Source: Candidatus Altarchaeota archaeon
GTDB taxonomy: Archaea > SpSt-1190
Length of the DNA: 9,790 nucleotides
Assembly: GCA_018221005.1 (NCBI GenBank)
Contig: JAAOXW010000064.1
Location: 1-9,790 of the forward strand
Direction of reading: 5' to 3'
Part shown: piece by piece, positions 1 through 6,495 of the stretch
Position numbering within the stretch: the first letter of the stretch is position 1
Layout of the letters: each line of letters starts with the position of its first letter
Notes under the pieces: model-generated
What the model saw: only the letters and a program-made list of their open reading frames with translations
What the model was told of the DNA's origin: nothing
The model's database searches: none
Program-made: the position numbers and the translations under genes

Positions 1-2
1 AA

Positions 3-593
3 ATGACTGAAACTTACTTGAAATTTTTTCAAAAATATAATAAAATTCTTGATATTGGTTCTTATGATGGATTAATTGTAAAAATGTTAATAGATCAAGG
101 AAAAGAAGCCATAGGTATTGATTTAATTCAATCAAATAAATTTGTGATAAAGGCTGATGCAAAAAAATTGCCATTTAAGTCGAATAGTTTTGATTGTGTT
201 ATTTTTTCACATATAATTGAACACCTAGATTTTCCAACCCTCAAAAAAATACTCAAGGAAGTTTATAGAGTGTTGACAGATAAAGGAATAATATTCATCG
301 CAACACCTATTGAAAAAGACATTTGGGATGATTGTTCACATGTAAGGCCTTACACTTTCAAATCAATACGTCAGTTACTGGAACAGCCAGAGTATGTAGG
401 TGGAAAATGGAAATTTAAAATAAAACACCATGAAACCAAAGTGAGGGCTAACGAAATATTAAGGGGTGTATTTTATCATCTCAAGTTATTTAAATTTTAT
501 AAACGGTTCATAGTTCCGGTTCAAAACTTTTTAAAATGGGGTTTTGTAGAGATTGTGGTTATGGCTGAAGCTGAAAAGGGGGGGGAAATTTGA
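3..593 (+). CDS. SAM-dependent class I methyltransferase (Methyltransf_11-like)
   Basis: A 196-residue Rossmann-fold methyltransferase that should transfer a methyl group from S-adenosylmethionine to an unknown acceptor. Motif I is ILDIGSYDG (residues 15-23), the acidic residue ending strand 2 is D40 in AIGID, ADAKKLPF (51-58) is the usual adenine-contacting stretch, and FDCVIFSHIIEHL (63-75) followed by RVLTDKGIIFIATP (89-102) is typical of the UbiE/Methyltransf_11 group. The substrate cannot be read from the sequence. Position beside a glycosyltransferase, a sugar epimerase and a glycoprotein gene suggests sugar or glycan methylation, by inference. The start is uncertain because only two bases lie upstream; the true N-terminus could be further left. 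The reading frame ends just after a run of eight G (578-585), so length variation there would change the C-terminus. It converges on the glycosyltransferase gene. Confidence 0.85.
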   Translation: MTETYLKFFQKYNKILDIGSYDGLIVKMLIDQGKEAIGIDLIQSNKFVIKADAKKLPFKSNSFDCVIFSHIIEHLDFPTLKKILKEVYRVLTDKGIIFIATPIEKDIWDDCSHVRPYTFKSIRQLLEQPEYVGGKWKFKIKHHETKVRANEILRGVFYHLKLFKFYKRFIVPVQNFLKWGFVEIVVMAEAEKGGEI

Positions 594-662
594 TTCGATT
601 CAAACTCACAAATTTTTCGTTAGGTTGAGGGCCCATCAGTTAAATATTGAAATAAATCCCAA
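594..662. other. Short convergent gap between methyltransferase and glycosyltransferase
   Basis: A short imperfect hairpin, tttga-ttcgat-tcaaa (589-604), ends the methyltransferase gene, followed by a T-rich stretch (615-620). It could act as a weak terminator for the plus-strand gene, but neither stem nor T-run is strong. Confidence 0.2.
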
Positions 663-1769
663 TTAATCAGCACTCATTAGTTGTTCATAAATAGTTTTAT
701 GTTGTTTCATGACCTTGTTAAATTCATAAACATCTTTAACGTGTTTTCGGCCAGCCCTACCTAATTTATTCCATTTTCGGCGTTTAAGAAGCTGCATTAA
801 CCCGTTTTCAAAGTCTTCATCTTTTGCCCAATGTCCAAAACGTTCGGGGAGTCCATCAGGATTTACGTATGAAAGGAGTGCACATTCATGAAGCAGCGCT
901 TCTAGAAAGGCGATAGGTAACCCTTCACGAACACTAGTATTTATCATAATCCAAGATTTTGAAAGAATTTTATTTTTTTCGTTAACAGAGACATACCCCG
1001 GCATCTTAAGATTTGGAACGTTTTTGTGTTTTTCTCTCAGGGTTGAATCAAGGTCATTATCCTCTTGACCACTTCCCAACGCAATAAATTCAACATCAGG
1101 AAATTTTTCTGCCAGTTCTAGGAAAATCCAAGGTCTTTTTTGTACATCCCATCTGGCAAGAAAGACTACCGATGGATTTTTTGATTTTAAAATTCTTGTT
1201 TTTGGTACTTTTACAGGATTAGGTAAATAATAAATCTCTCCTTTAATATCATACATTTGTTTGGCTTTGTCAATTAAAAAATGTGCTTCTGAATATAATG
1301 AGTGCATTTTCTTGAGGGTGTGTTTGAGCAAACAATGTCGAAGTCTGAATTTGAACCATAGAAAAGTGTTCAAAAATAAATTTGATTGTTTTCGGAGTTT
1401 GTTGAGTCCAATTATTTCATGAAAGTAAGGGGGGTCCTGAAACGTAACAATGTGCTCGGCATTTGGGTTTGCGAGTTGAGCGCAATAAGAATCAACCAAA
1501 ATTTCTTCACTGTGAAAAATATCGACATCTGCTAGCTTGTATTTTTTTAAATTTAGAAATTTCAAGGGCGTTTTATTTGGAACAGCATGAATTTTGACAC
1601 CATTTATAATTTCTACTTCTTTTTGGGGTGCCTTGGTACTTTTCGGAACTAAAACACAAGTTTCAACACCAATTTTTGCAAGACCTTCTGCTAAATCCTT
1701 GGTTAAAACTCCGAAACCCCCCCTGAGGCCAAATCCGGGGTATTCGTTGGTAACGAAACAAACCTTCAT
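663..1769 (-). CDS. Glycosyltransferase family 4 (GT-B fold)
   Basis: A 368-residue retaining GT-B glycosyltransferase, expected to move a sugar from a nucleotide-sugar donor to a lipid-linked or protein-linked glycan at the cytoplasmic side of the membrane. The N-terminal domain opens with MKVCFVTNEYPG and the glycine-rich acceptor loop RGGFG (16-20). LPNPV (182-186) marks the domain junction. The C-terminal donor domain has VVFLARWDVQKRP (201-213), with the R and K expected to contact the donor diphosphate, then ALGSG (230-234), and the EX7E motif at E282 and E290 (REGLPIAFLEA). Length is normal for the family. Start ATG at 1767-1769 is supported by a box A-like ttttaag on the minus strand about 24 bp upstream, implying a leaderless transcript. 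It is divergent from the epimerase gene, with 63 bp between the two starts. Donor and acceptor are not predictable here. Confidence 0.92.
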   Translation of the reverse strand: MKVCFVTNEYPGFGLRGGFGVLTKDLAEGLAKIGVETCVLVPKSTKAPQKEVEIINGVKIHAVPNKTPLKFLNLKKYKLADVDIFHSEEILVDSYCAQLANPNAEHIVTFQDPPYFHEIIGLNKLRKQSNLFLNTFLWFKFRLRHCLLKHTLKKMHSLYSEAHFLIDKAKQMYDIKGEIYYLPNPVKVPKTRILKSKNPSVVFLARWDVQKRPWIFLELAEKFPDVEFIALGSGQEDNDLDSTLREKHKNVPNLKMPGYVSVNEKNKILSKSWIMINTSVREGLPIAFLEALLHECALLSYVNPDGLPERFGHWAKDEDFENGLMQLLKRRKWNKLGRAGRKHVKDVYEFNKVMKQHKTIYEQLMSAD

Positions 1770-1773
1770 GACT

Positions 1774-1790
1774 AGACTTAAATTAAGTCT
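1774..1790. promoter_or_regulatory. Perfect 17-bp palindrome in divergent promoter region (candidate operator)
   Basis: agacttaa-a-ttaagtct is a perfect inverted repeat, 8-bp arms around one base. It lies between the box A-like element of the minus-strand glycosyltransferase (cattttaag, 1797 to 1789) and that gene's start at 1769, and 43 bp before the epimerase start. Archaeal repressors often block transcription by binding between TATA box and start site, so an operator role is plausible. AT-rich sequence yields palindromes by chance more readily, which tempers confidence. Confidence 0.45.
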
Positions 1791-1832
1791 TAAAATGCGT
1801 TACCATTATCAATTGCCCAACCTGTTTGTTTC

Positions 1833-2690
1833 GTGAAAATCTTAGTGATAGGGGGTTCAGGTTATTTTGGAAGTAAATTGGTTCCTTTGCTCCTAAAGAA
1901 AGGCTTTGATATTACGGTGGGGGATGTTGTCTCACCAAGAACTGATGTTAATTTCATTAAGTTGGATTTGATCCTTTTTGAGTTCAAAAAACTCTCAAAA
2001 AACTTTGATGTTATTATTTATTTGTCTTCAGTTTCAAGAAAGATTTCTGAAAAAAACCGTGAGTTATCTAGCCAAATAAATTACAAGGCAGTAAAAAAGG
2101 CGGTGGACTTTGCAGTAAAAAACCGAATGAGATTTATTTTTGCCTCAACTTGTTCAGTATATGAGACGTGTGAAGGACTTTGTGATGAAAGGTCTCAAGT
2201 TAACCCCCAATCAGTTTATGCAAAACACAAGCTAAAAGCGGAGAAATACATAGAAACCAATATGAAGAATTACGCAATCTTGAGATTCGCAACCATGTAT
2301 GGGCTTTCCTCAAATGTGCGATTTGATTTGTTGATAAACTATCTACTGAAAAACATAAAGGACGCGGAAATTACAATCTCCAATCACCCCGAAAACGAAC
2401 TGCCATTTATTCATGTTAAGGATGCTGCAGAAATTTTGGGTGACTTTATAACTAATAAAACTTCAGGCGTTTTTAATGTTGGCTCAGATAAAGGGAATTT
2501 AAAAATCAAAGATATTTTCAGTAACTTGGAAAGGGAATTTGGAAAACGGACGCTTTTATTTGACGAAAGTACAAAAGATAGCCGCAGTTATGAAGTGTCC
2601 TTCAGAAAATTAGAAAAGCTGGGCATTTCAACCAAGTATGACCTCCGCGATGCCATTTTAGAATTCAAAACAACGTTTTTTAAGAATTAA
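1833..2690 (+). CDS. NAD-dependent epimerase/dehydratase (extended SDR, nucleotide-sugar type)
   Basis: A 285-residue extended short-chain dehydrogenase/reductase of the GalE/RmlB/WcaG superfamily, probably converting a nucleotide sugar for glycan synthesis. The dinucleotide-binding GGSGYFG (7-13) follows the first strand, with D31 after strand 2 favouring NAD over NADP. YLSS (63-66), the FASTCSVYE strand (104-111), catalytic YAKHK (Y129, K133), RFATMYG (151-157), FIHVKDAA (192-199) and FNVGSD (214-219) occur in the expected order. The GTG start at 1833 is directly followed by the beta-strand KILVIGG, so no earlier start is needed. A weak box A (attatcaa, 1805-1812) about 25 bp upstream would give a leaderless message. 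At 285 residues it is slightly short for the family. Only 19 bp separate it from the surface-protein gene, so the two may be cotranscribed. The exact sugar cannot be assigned. Confidence 0.9.
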   Translation: MKILVIGGSGYFGSKLVPLLLKKGFDITVGDVVSPRTDVNFIKLDLILFEFKKLSKNFDVIIYLSSVSRKISEKNRELSSQINYKAVKKAVDFAVKNRMRFIFASTCSVYETCEGLCDERSQVNPQSVYAKHKLKAEKYIETNMKNYAILRFATMYGLSSNVRFDLLINYLLKNIKDAEITISNHPENELPFIHVKDAAEILGDFITNKTSGVFNVGSDKGNLKIKDIFSNLEREFGKRTLLFDESTKDSRSYEVSFRKLEKLGISTKYDLRDAILEFKTTFFKN

Positions 2691-2709
2691 ACCTAAGCAT
2701 TCAGATTGC

Positions 2710-4584
2710 ATGAAACGCCTTTGGTGTATTATGCTTGTTTTGTCAGTAGTTTTCGCTTGGCCCTTTGGCTGGAATCGGGGGGCAAATATAACTATTAAAA
2801 ATTTTGGTGAAATAACAACAAATTACACAACAAGCCTTATAATTAGTTTAAATCAAACTTTCTGTCCAGATTGGGAAGGTTTCCTAGAAAATGGGACCGT
2901 ATGGGTTGAAGATTGTGAAAAGGGAAAAGTTTGGATAACCTTTGGTAACTTGTTAAACGGAACGAATGAGTTTTCAGTTTATTTCAGAGTTAATCGGTCA
3001 GGAACGAATTCAAAAAATGTATTTGAATTTTATGATGCTTTTGATAACGAGTACGAACTGAGTTGTAATGACCCAAAGGGTGGATGTAGTCATGCGGGTT
3101 GGTTATTAAACGCGTCGGGAACTGCAAGCGTAAATGTGTCTGATGGAAAGTTAGAGTTGATGTGTAAAAATGTATTCTGTTGGTATACTTCCAAAATAGA
3201 TATTGAAAGAGCTTTTGTAGTTGAAGTTAGTAGTTCTGTAAATCAAAGTGCCAATTTTGGAAGTGGGGATTTTGATCTAACTTATTCCATCGGGGGTGAA
3301 AAGAGTTCAAGGTTTCTTCCAGAAGAATATTATTTCAACTTTTTGGCGGATTCAAACACCAATATGAGCTTCCTAAAAAATGAACTGGGTTCAACAAGCA
3401 TCCTCGAAACTAAAAAAGTAGGTGTGTTTGATTTTGTTAAACTTACTTCGGTAACCACATTTTGGGATAACAAAATTGTTATCCAGACGAAGGGGACCTA
3501 CAATGAAAGTCTGGTCGTCTATGATTCCACATACCAAAACTTCAGCAGAATTGGCTTTGGGTCATATGACGGCAAACAAACCATCGACTACATCCGGGTG
3601 TGGAAGACAGCTAATGCCACGGTTGAGGTGGGGATTCTTGAAAGCGTAAATTCCACTCATTTAGTTGAAATGGCATGGAAAACACCTGTTGCCTGGTGGA
3701 TTAATGGTAGTGGGTGCTTTGACAATAGTTGGGTGCATCAAGTCCGGACCATGACTTTTGAAAATTTAAGTGTGCCTGTTGAGTCAGTAGCGAATGAATC
3801 ATTTTCAAATGGAACTGTTTGCTGGACCTCAACAGGAGAGTGGAGTAATGTAAGTGGTGTGAATCAAAGTTGTAGGTGGTATAATGCAAGTGAAGCTTGG
3901 ACGGGGGACTTCTGGTTTTTGAGTGATTTAAGTTCACCATCAACAGGGCACGTTGAAGGTTGGATTAATAACACGGTGAATTGGACACGGTTTGTAGACT
4001 ATGGAGTTGAAAGTGAAGGAAGGTGGTGGGTGAATTACAGTGGGAAGCTCACTTCGTTCTTAGTGTGTGTGGCAGATGGACAAGAAAAGTTTTACGTTTT
4101 GTTGCTGCCCCCACCTAAAGATGAAATACCCTCGGGGGGAGGGGGTGGCGGGGGAGGGGGATGGATAAGTTCAGTGGGAAGTACTGGGGAACAAAACGAA
4201 AGTATACTTAATGAAGATACCACCATCAATGAAAGTGTAGATTATAATTTAGTGAATGTGAGTGGCATTGAGAGTTTTGAAATTATTGGAAGTATTTGGG
4301 TGAACGATAACACCATTTATGTCGAAGGTGTTGGTTCAATTACATTGGAGCGTGGTTTTAGTATGGTGAATGAAGCTGGGCGCAGGTATAATGGAAGTGT
4401 TCCTGTTGAGACAGGAGAATATCGACTGGAAAGAGAAATACTTGCGCGAGGGAACTTAGTTGACCAAGTTGAAGTTGAGGTAGAAAATAAAAGTGTAGGG
4501 AAGGGAGTTGCGCCAGTGAGCTTGAATATGCAGTTCATGGTGGTGGTTATCTTTTTATTCTTAATTTTATTGGCACCAATTTAG
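2710..4584 (+). CDS. Secreted, heavily N-glycosylated surface protein, DUF2341-like, C-terminally membrane-anchored
   Basis: A 624-residue extracytoplasmic protein. Residues 1-16 (basic MKRLW followed by a hydrophobic core ending VVFA) form a signal peptide. The middle, about 25-300, resembles the DUF2341 type of surface protein: a beta-rich segment leading to VFEFYDAF (104-111), then a concanavalin-like part ending IDYIRVWK (292-299). This assignment is by eye. There are about 29 N-X-S/T sequons spread over residues 26-595, ten or so cysteines after the signal, and many Trp-containing repeats of beta character. A nine-glycine linker (476-484) precedes a C-terminal beta domain of about 120 residues. 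Residues 606-622 form a hydrophobic anchor with no basic tail. It may be an S-layer-associated or adhesive surface protein and a substrate of the neighbouring glycan enzymes. A box A-like tttttaag lies about 29 bp upstream, a less convincing distance than for neighbouring genes. Confidence 0.85.
   Translation: MKRLWCIMLVLSVVFAWPFGWNRGANITIKNFGEITTNYTTSLIISLNQTFCPDWEGFLENGTVWVEDCEKGKVWITFGNLLNGTNEFSVYFRVNRSGTNSKNVFEFYDAFDNEYELSCNDPKGGCSHAGWLLNASGTASVNVSDGKLELMCKNVFCWYTSKIDIERAFVVEVSSSVNQSANFGSGDFDLTYSIGGEKSSRFLPEEYYFNFLADSNTNMSFLKNELGSTSILETKKVGVFDFVKLTSVTTFWDNKIVIQTKGTYNESLVVYDSTYQNFSRIGFGSYDGKQTIDYIRVWKTANATVEVGILESVNSTHLVEMAWKTPVAWWINGSGCFDNSWVHQVRTMTFENLSVPVESVANESFSNGTVCWTSTGEWSNVSGVNQSCRWYNASEAWTGDFWFLSDLSSPSTGHVEGWINNTVNWTRFVDYGVESEGRWWVNYSGKLTSFLVCVADGQEKFYVLLLPPPKDEIPSGGGGGGGGGWISSVGSTGEQNESILNEDTTINESVDYNLVNVSGIESFEIIGSIWVNDNTIYVEGVGSITLERGFSMVNEAGRRYNGSVPVETGEYRLEREILARGNLVDQVEVEVENKSVGKGVAPVSLNMQFMVVVIFLFLILLAPI
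4134..4160 (+). other. G-rich polyglycine-coding tract with G-quadruplex potential
   Basis: Within the surface-protein gene, four G runs of 6, 5, 5 and 5 bases (4134-4139, 4141-4145, 4150-4154, 4156-4160) are separated by loops of 1, 4 and 1 nt on the coding strand. They encode nine consecutive glycines after PS. The arrangement fits the general G-quadruplex pattern in DNA and mRNA, and is slippage-prone. Protein-level explanation: a flexible linker between the ectodomain and the membrane-proximal domain. Confidence 0.6.
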
Positions 4585-4606
4585 ACAGTGGCACCCCGCT
4601 CAAAAA

Positions 4607-4632
4607 CCCTTTTAATCCGGCCCGTAAAAGGG
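4607..4632 (+). promoter_or_regulatory. radA promoter (box A) nested in an inverted repeat
   Basis: Box A-like ttttaat (4610-4616) is centred 24 bp before the radA GTG, so transcription should begin at or next to the start codon. The box is contained in a perfect 8-bp inverted repeat, ccctttta (4607-4614) and taaaaggg (4625-4632), with a 10-bp spacer. A protein bound to both half-sites would cover the TATA element and the region just before the start. Regulation is inferred from geometry only. Confidence 0.5.
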
Positions 4633-4636
4633 GTAT

Positions 4637-5578
4637 GTGCCAGATAATATTGAAGAATTGCCAGGAGTGGGACCAAAAACTGCAGAAAAACTGAAAGAAG
4701 TAGGTTTTATTGATTTTATGAGTATTGCTGTTGCATCAGCAGGAGAAATTTCAGGCGCTGCAGATATTGGGGAAACCACAGCTACACGGATGATACTTGC
4801 CGCGAGGGAACATTTGGAAATGGGTTTTGAAACCGCAGAAAAATTATTGGAAAAGCGGAAGGATATTGGGCATATTGATACCGGATCTGGAGGTATGAAT
4901 CAACTTTTAGGAAGGGGAGTTCAGACACAGGCAATTACTGAAGCACACGGGCAATTCGGTAGCGGGAAGACACAACTTGGGCTGACACTTTCTGTTTTAA
5001 TTCAGAAACCTGTTGAAGAAGGGGGACTTGAAGGAAAAGTAGCGTTCATTGATACTGAAAATACTTTCCGCCCAGAGAGAATACTGCAAATTGCAAAGGC
5101 ACGAGGTGTAGATCCAGAAGAAGCCCTAAAAAATATTTTTGTGGCGAGGGCCTTTAACAGTGATCATCAAATGTATTTGGCAGAACAAGTTAGGGATTTA
5201 CTAAAGGCTGGAGAAAATATACGATTAATTGTGGTTGATAGTTTAATGGGCCACTTCAGATCTGATTATTCTGGAAGAGGTACCTTGGCAAGACGTCAAC
5301 AGAAGTTAAATAGGCATCTTCACTTTTTGCAAAAATTGGCAGACCAATATAACTTGGCGGTTTATGTTACCAATCAAGTTATGTCACGTCCTGATGCTTT
5401 CTTTGGTCCGAGTACTGTCGCGGTTGGGGGCCATGTCTTGGCACACGCATCAACATACCGGCTGTTTTTCATAAAGAGCAAGGGCAATAAAAAAATTGCA
5501 AGATTAATTGATTCTCCTGATATGCCGGAAGGGGAAATTGTGTTCCAGCTGACGGAAAGTGGTATTGAAGACGCGTAA
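4637..5578 (+). CDS. radA: DNA repair and recombination protein RadA
   Basis: The archaeal RecA/Rad51-family recombinase, which forms ATP-dependent filaments on single-stranded DNA and performs homologous pairing and strand exchange. At 313 residues it has the usual archaeal length. An N-terminal helix-hairpin-helix DNA-binding domain (LPGVGPKTAEKL, 8-19) is followed by the polymerisation motif FETA (64-67). Walker A is GQFGSGKTQ (105-113), the catalytic Glu is E141 in IDTENTFRPERI, Walker B is LIVVD (197-201) followed by SLMGHFRSDY, and the L2 region spans VTNQVMSRPDAFFG to GGHVLAH (244-270). Two deviations stand out: most archaeal and eukaryotic members have GEF where this has GQF, and the L2 stretch PSTVAVGG replaces the usual DPT(R/K/Q)PIGG. 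Core catalytic residues are intact, so it is probably functional. The GTG start gives the standard N-terminus; an ATG two bases earlier is out of frame. It converges on rpl4. Confidence 0.97.
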   Translation: MPDNIEELPGVGPKTAEKLKEVGFIDFMSIAVASAGEISGAADIGETTATRMILAAREHLEMGFETAEKLLEKRKDIGHIDTGSGGMNQLLGRGVQTQAITEAHGQFGSGKTQLGLTLSVLIQKPVEEGGLEGKVAFIDTENTFRPERILQIAKARGVDPEEALKNIFVARAFNSDHQMYLAEQVRDLLKAGENIRLIVVDSLMGHFRSDYSGRGTLARRQQKLNRHLHFLQKLADQYNLAVYVTNQVMSRPDAFFGPSTVAVGGHVLAHASTYRLFFIKSKGNKKIARLIDSPDMPEGEIVFQLTESGIEDA

Positions 5579-5664
5579 GCGTTGAAGATTTCGAGCAGAG
5601 CGAGGAATGAAGATGCGTGAGCGTCGGGGATTCTGAACGAAGGTTGAAGAGGTGTAAGTATGTA
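5566..5664 (+). repeat. Three degenerate direct repeats overlapping the radA 3' end
   Basis: Copies beginning tgaaga at 5566, 5608 and 5645 each continue into a related GCGTAAGCG-type core (acgcgtaagcgt, atgcgtgagcgt, ggtgtaagtatg). Spacings are 42 and 37 bp, and identity decays towards the end of each copy. The first copy includes the last four codons and stop of radA; the others fill the 110-bp convergent gap to rpl4. The purine-rich composition is unlike the surrounding AT-rich DNA. No function is assigned. I see no clear T-rich terminator in this gap. Confidence 0.4.
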
Positions 5665-5688
5665 TATTTGATTCGCTTACTGCTGAAA

Positions 5689-6495
5689 TCAGATAAAAAG
5701 CCCATCTTTCTCGATTTTTTCGAGTGCTGCTTCAGAAAAGATAACTAAGCGTCCAAAGTGTGTTCCAGGTGCTAGACTTTCTGCATTAATATCTTTAACA
5801 TTAATTACATCGATTCCGGGAATATTTCGAGCTGCTTTTATTAGGGGTACTTTGTACTCGGAAACAACTATTAGAGGTCCTTTCACCCTCTTGTATTTAC
5901 GGCCACGCATCTTACCCTTACCGGCTCTCACCTTTTTCTTTGAGGAACGGATGAGTTCATCGGAAAGACCGATTAATTCTAAGAGTTGCTTGACGTCTGC
6001 TGTTTTGTTGAGCTGTTCTATTTCATTCACAAAAACTACTGGAGTTTCAAGGTCAGAAAGTTTGTGACCGCGTTCTGCAACTAATACTTTGTCTGCGGTA
6101 GCAGCGAGTGCTGAACGAATGGCGAATTTCCTTTCTTTGAGGTTCACTTTTATTTTCCAAATTTTTTCTGCTTTTGGTGGGTGTGATCTAGGTCCTCCAA
6201 CGGCTTGAGGAACATTCATGACCTTACCGGTCCTACGTCCACCCCGCATCATTAGACGGGGAACTCTGGCTGCTGAAAGGTTGTAAGAGTGTCCGTAACC
6301 TGAACGAGTAGCTTCAAACTTAGCACTGCTTCTTCGTCCGGCCATGTATGAGGAACCGTGTGGTTGTACACGTGCTTTTTGGTGAGAAAGAACTGTTCTT
6401 TTTATGAGGTCTTTTCTAATGGGTGTATGGAATTGACGAGGTAATTCTACTTTTTTGACTTCCTTGCCTTTTTTGTCATAAACAGGTATTTTCAT
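5689..6495 (-). CDS. rpl4: 50S ribosomal protein L4 (uL4), archaeal type
   Basis: A 268-residue archaeal/eukaryotic-type uL4, a large-subunit protein whose long internal loop lines the peptide exit tunnel. The N-terminus MKIPVYDKKGKEVKKVELP, the loop with MAGRRSSAKF and LMMRGGRRTGKVMNVPQAVGGPRSHPP (80-107), the helical body LKERKFAIRSALAATAD, and the C-terminal IDVINVKDINAESLAPGTHFGRLVIFSEAALEKI match the family in order and length. The start is decided by a strong Shine-Dalgarno sequence, gaggtgatg, just upstream inside rpl3, and by the 4-base ATGA overlap with the rpl3 stop, indicating translational coupling. Downstream one would expect rpl23 and rpl2 in most archaea; instead the neighbouring gene is radA in convergent orientation, so the ribosomal operon is split here. 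Confidence 0.97.
   Translation of the reverse strand: MKIPVYDKKGKEVKKVELPRQFHTPIRKDLIKRTVLSHQKARVQPHGSSYMAGRRSSAKFEATRSGYGHSYNLSAARVPRLMMRGGRRTGKVMNVPQAVGGPRSHPPKAEKIWKIKVNLKERKFAIRSALAATADKVLVAERGHKLSDLETPVVFVNEIEQLNKTADVKQLLELIGLSDELIRSSKKKVRAGKGKMRGRKYKRVKGPLIVVSEYKVPLIKAARNIPGIDVINVKDINAESLAPGTHFGRLVIFSEAALEKIEKDGLFI

Noticed and set aside
1594..1836. Plus-strand frame of about 80 codons
   Set aside because: It is a shadow of the glycosyltransferase on the other strand, and its end overlaps the epimerase start.
3701..3943. Minus-strand His/Ser/Leu-rich frame
   Set aside because: Its composition is the mirror of the Trp/Asn/Ser-rich surface-protein codons; no independent start signal.
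2710..4584. Possible archaeosortase (PGF-CTERM) substrate
   Set aside because: The C-terminus has a hydrophobic segment but neither a PGF-type motif nor the basic tail expected after it, so a plain C-terminal membrane anchor is the simpler reading.
1..4584. Horizontal acquisition of the glycan genes from bacteria
   Set aside because: GT4, SDR and methyltransferase families are shared widely by archaea and bacteria, the promoters look archaeal, and no mobile-element remnants are visible. It cannot be supported without phylogeny.
5670..5700. Inverted repeat tgatt...aatca as a terminator for the convergent radA and rpl4 genes
   Set aside because: The arms match over only about five bases, and no T-run follows in either direction.
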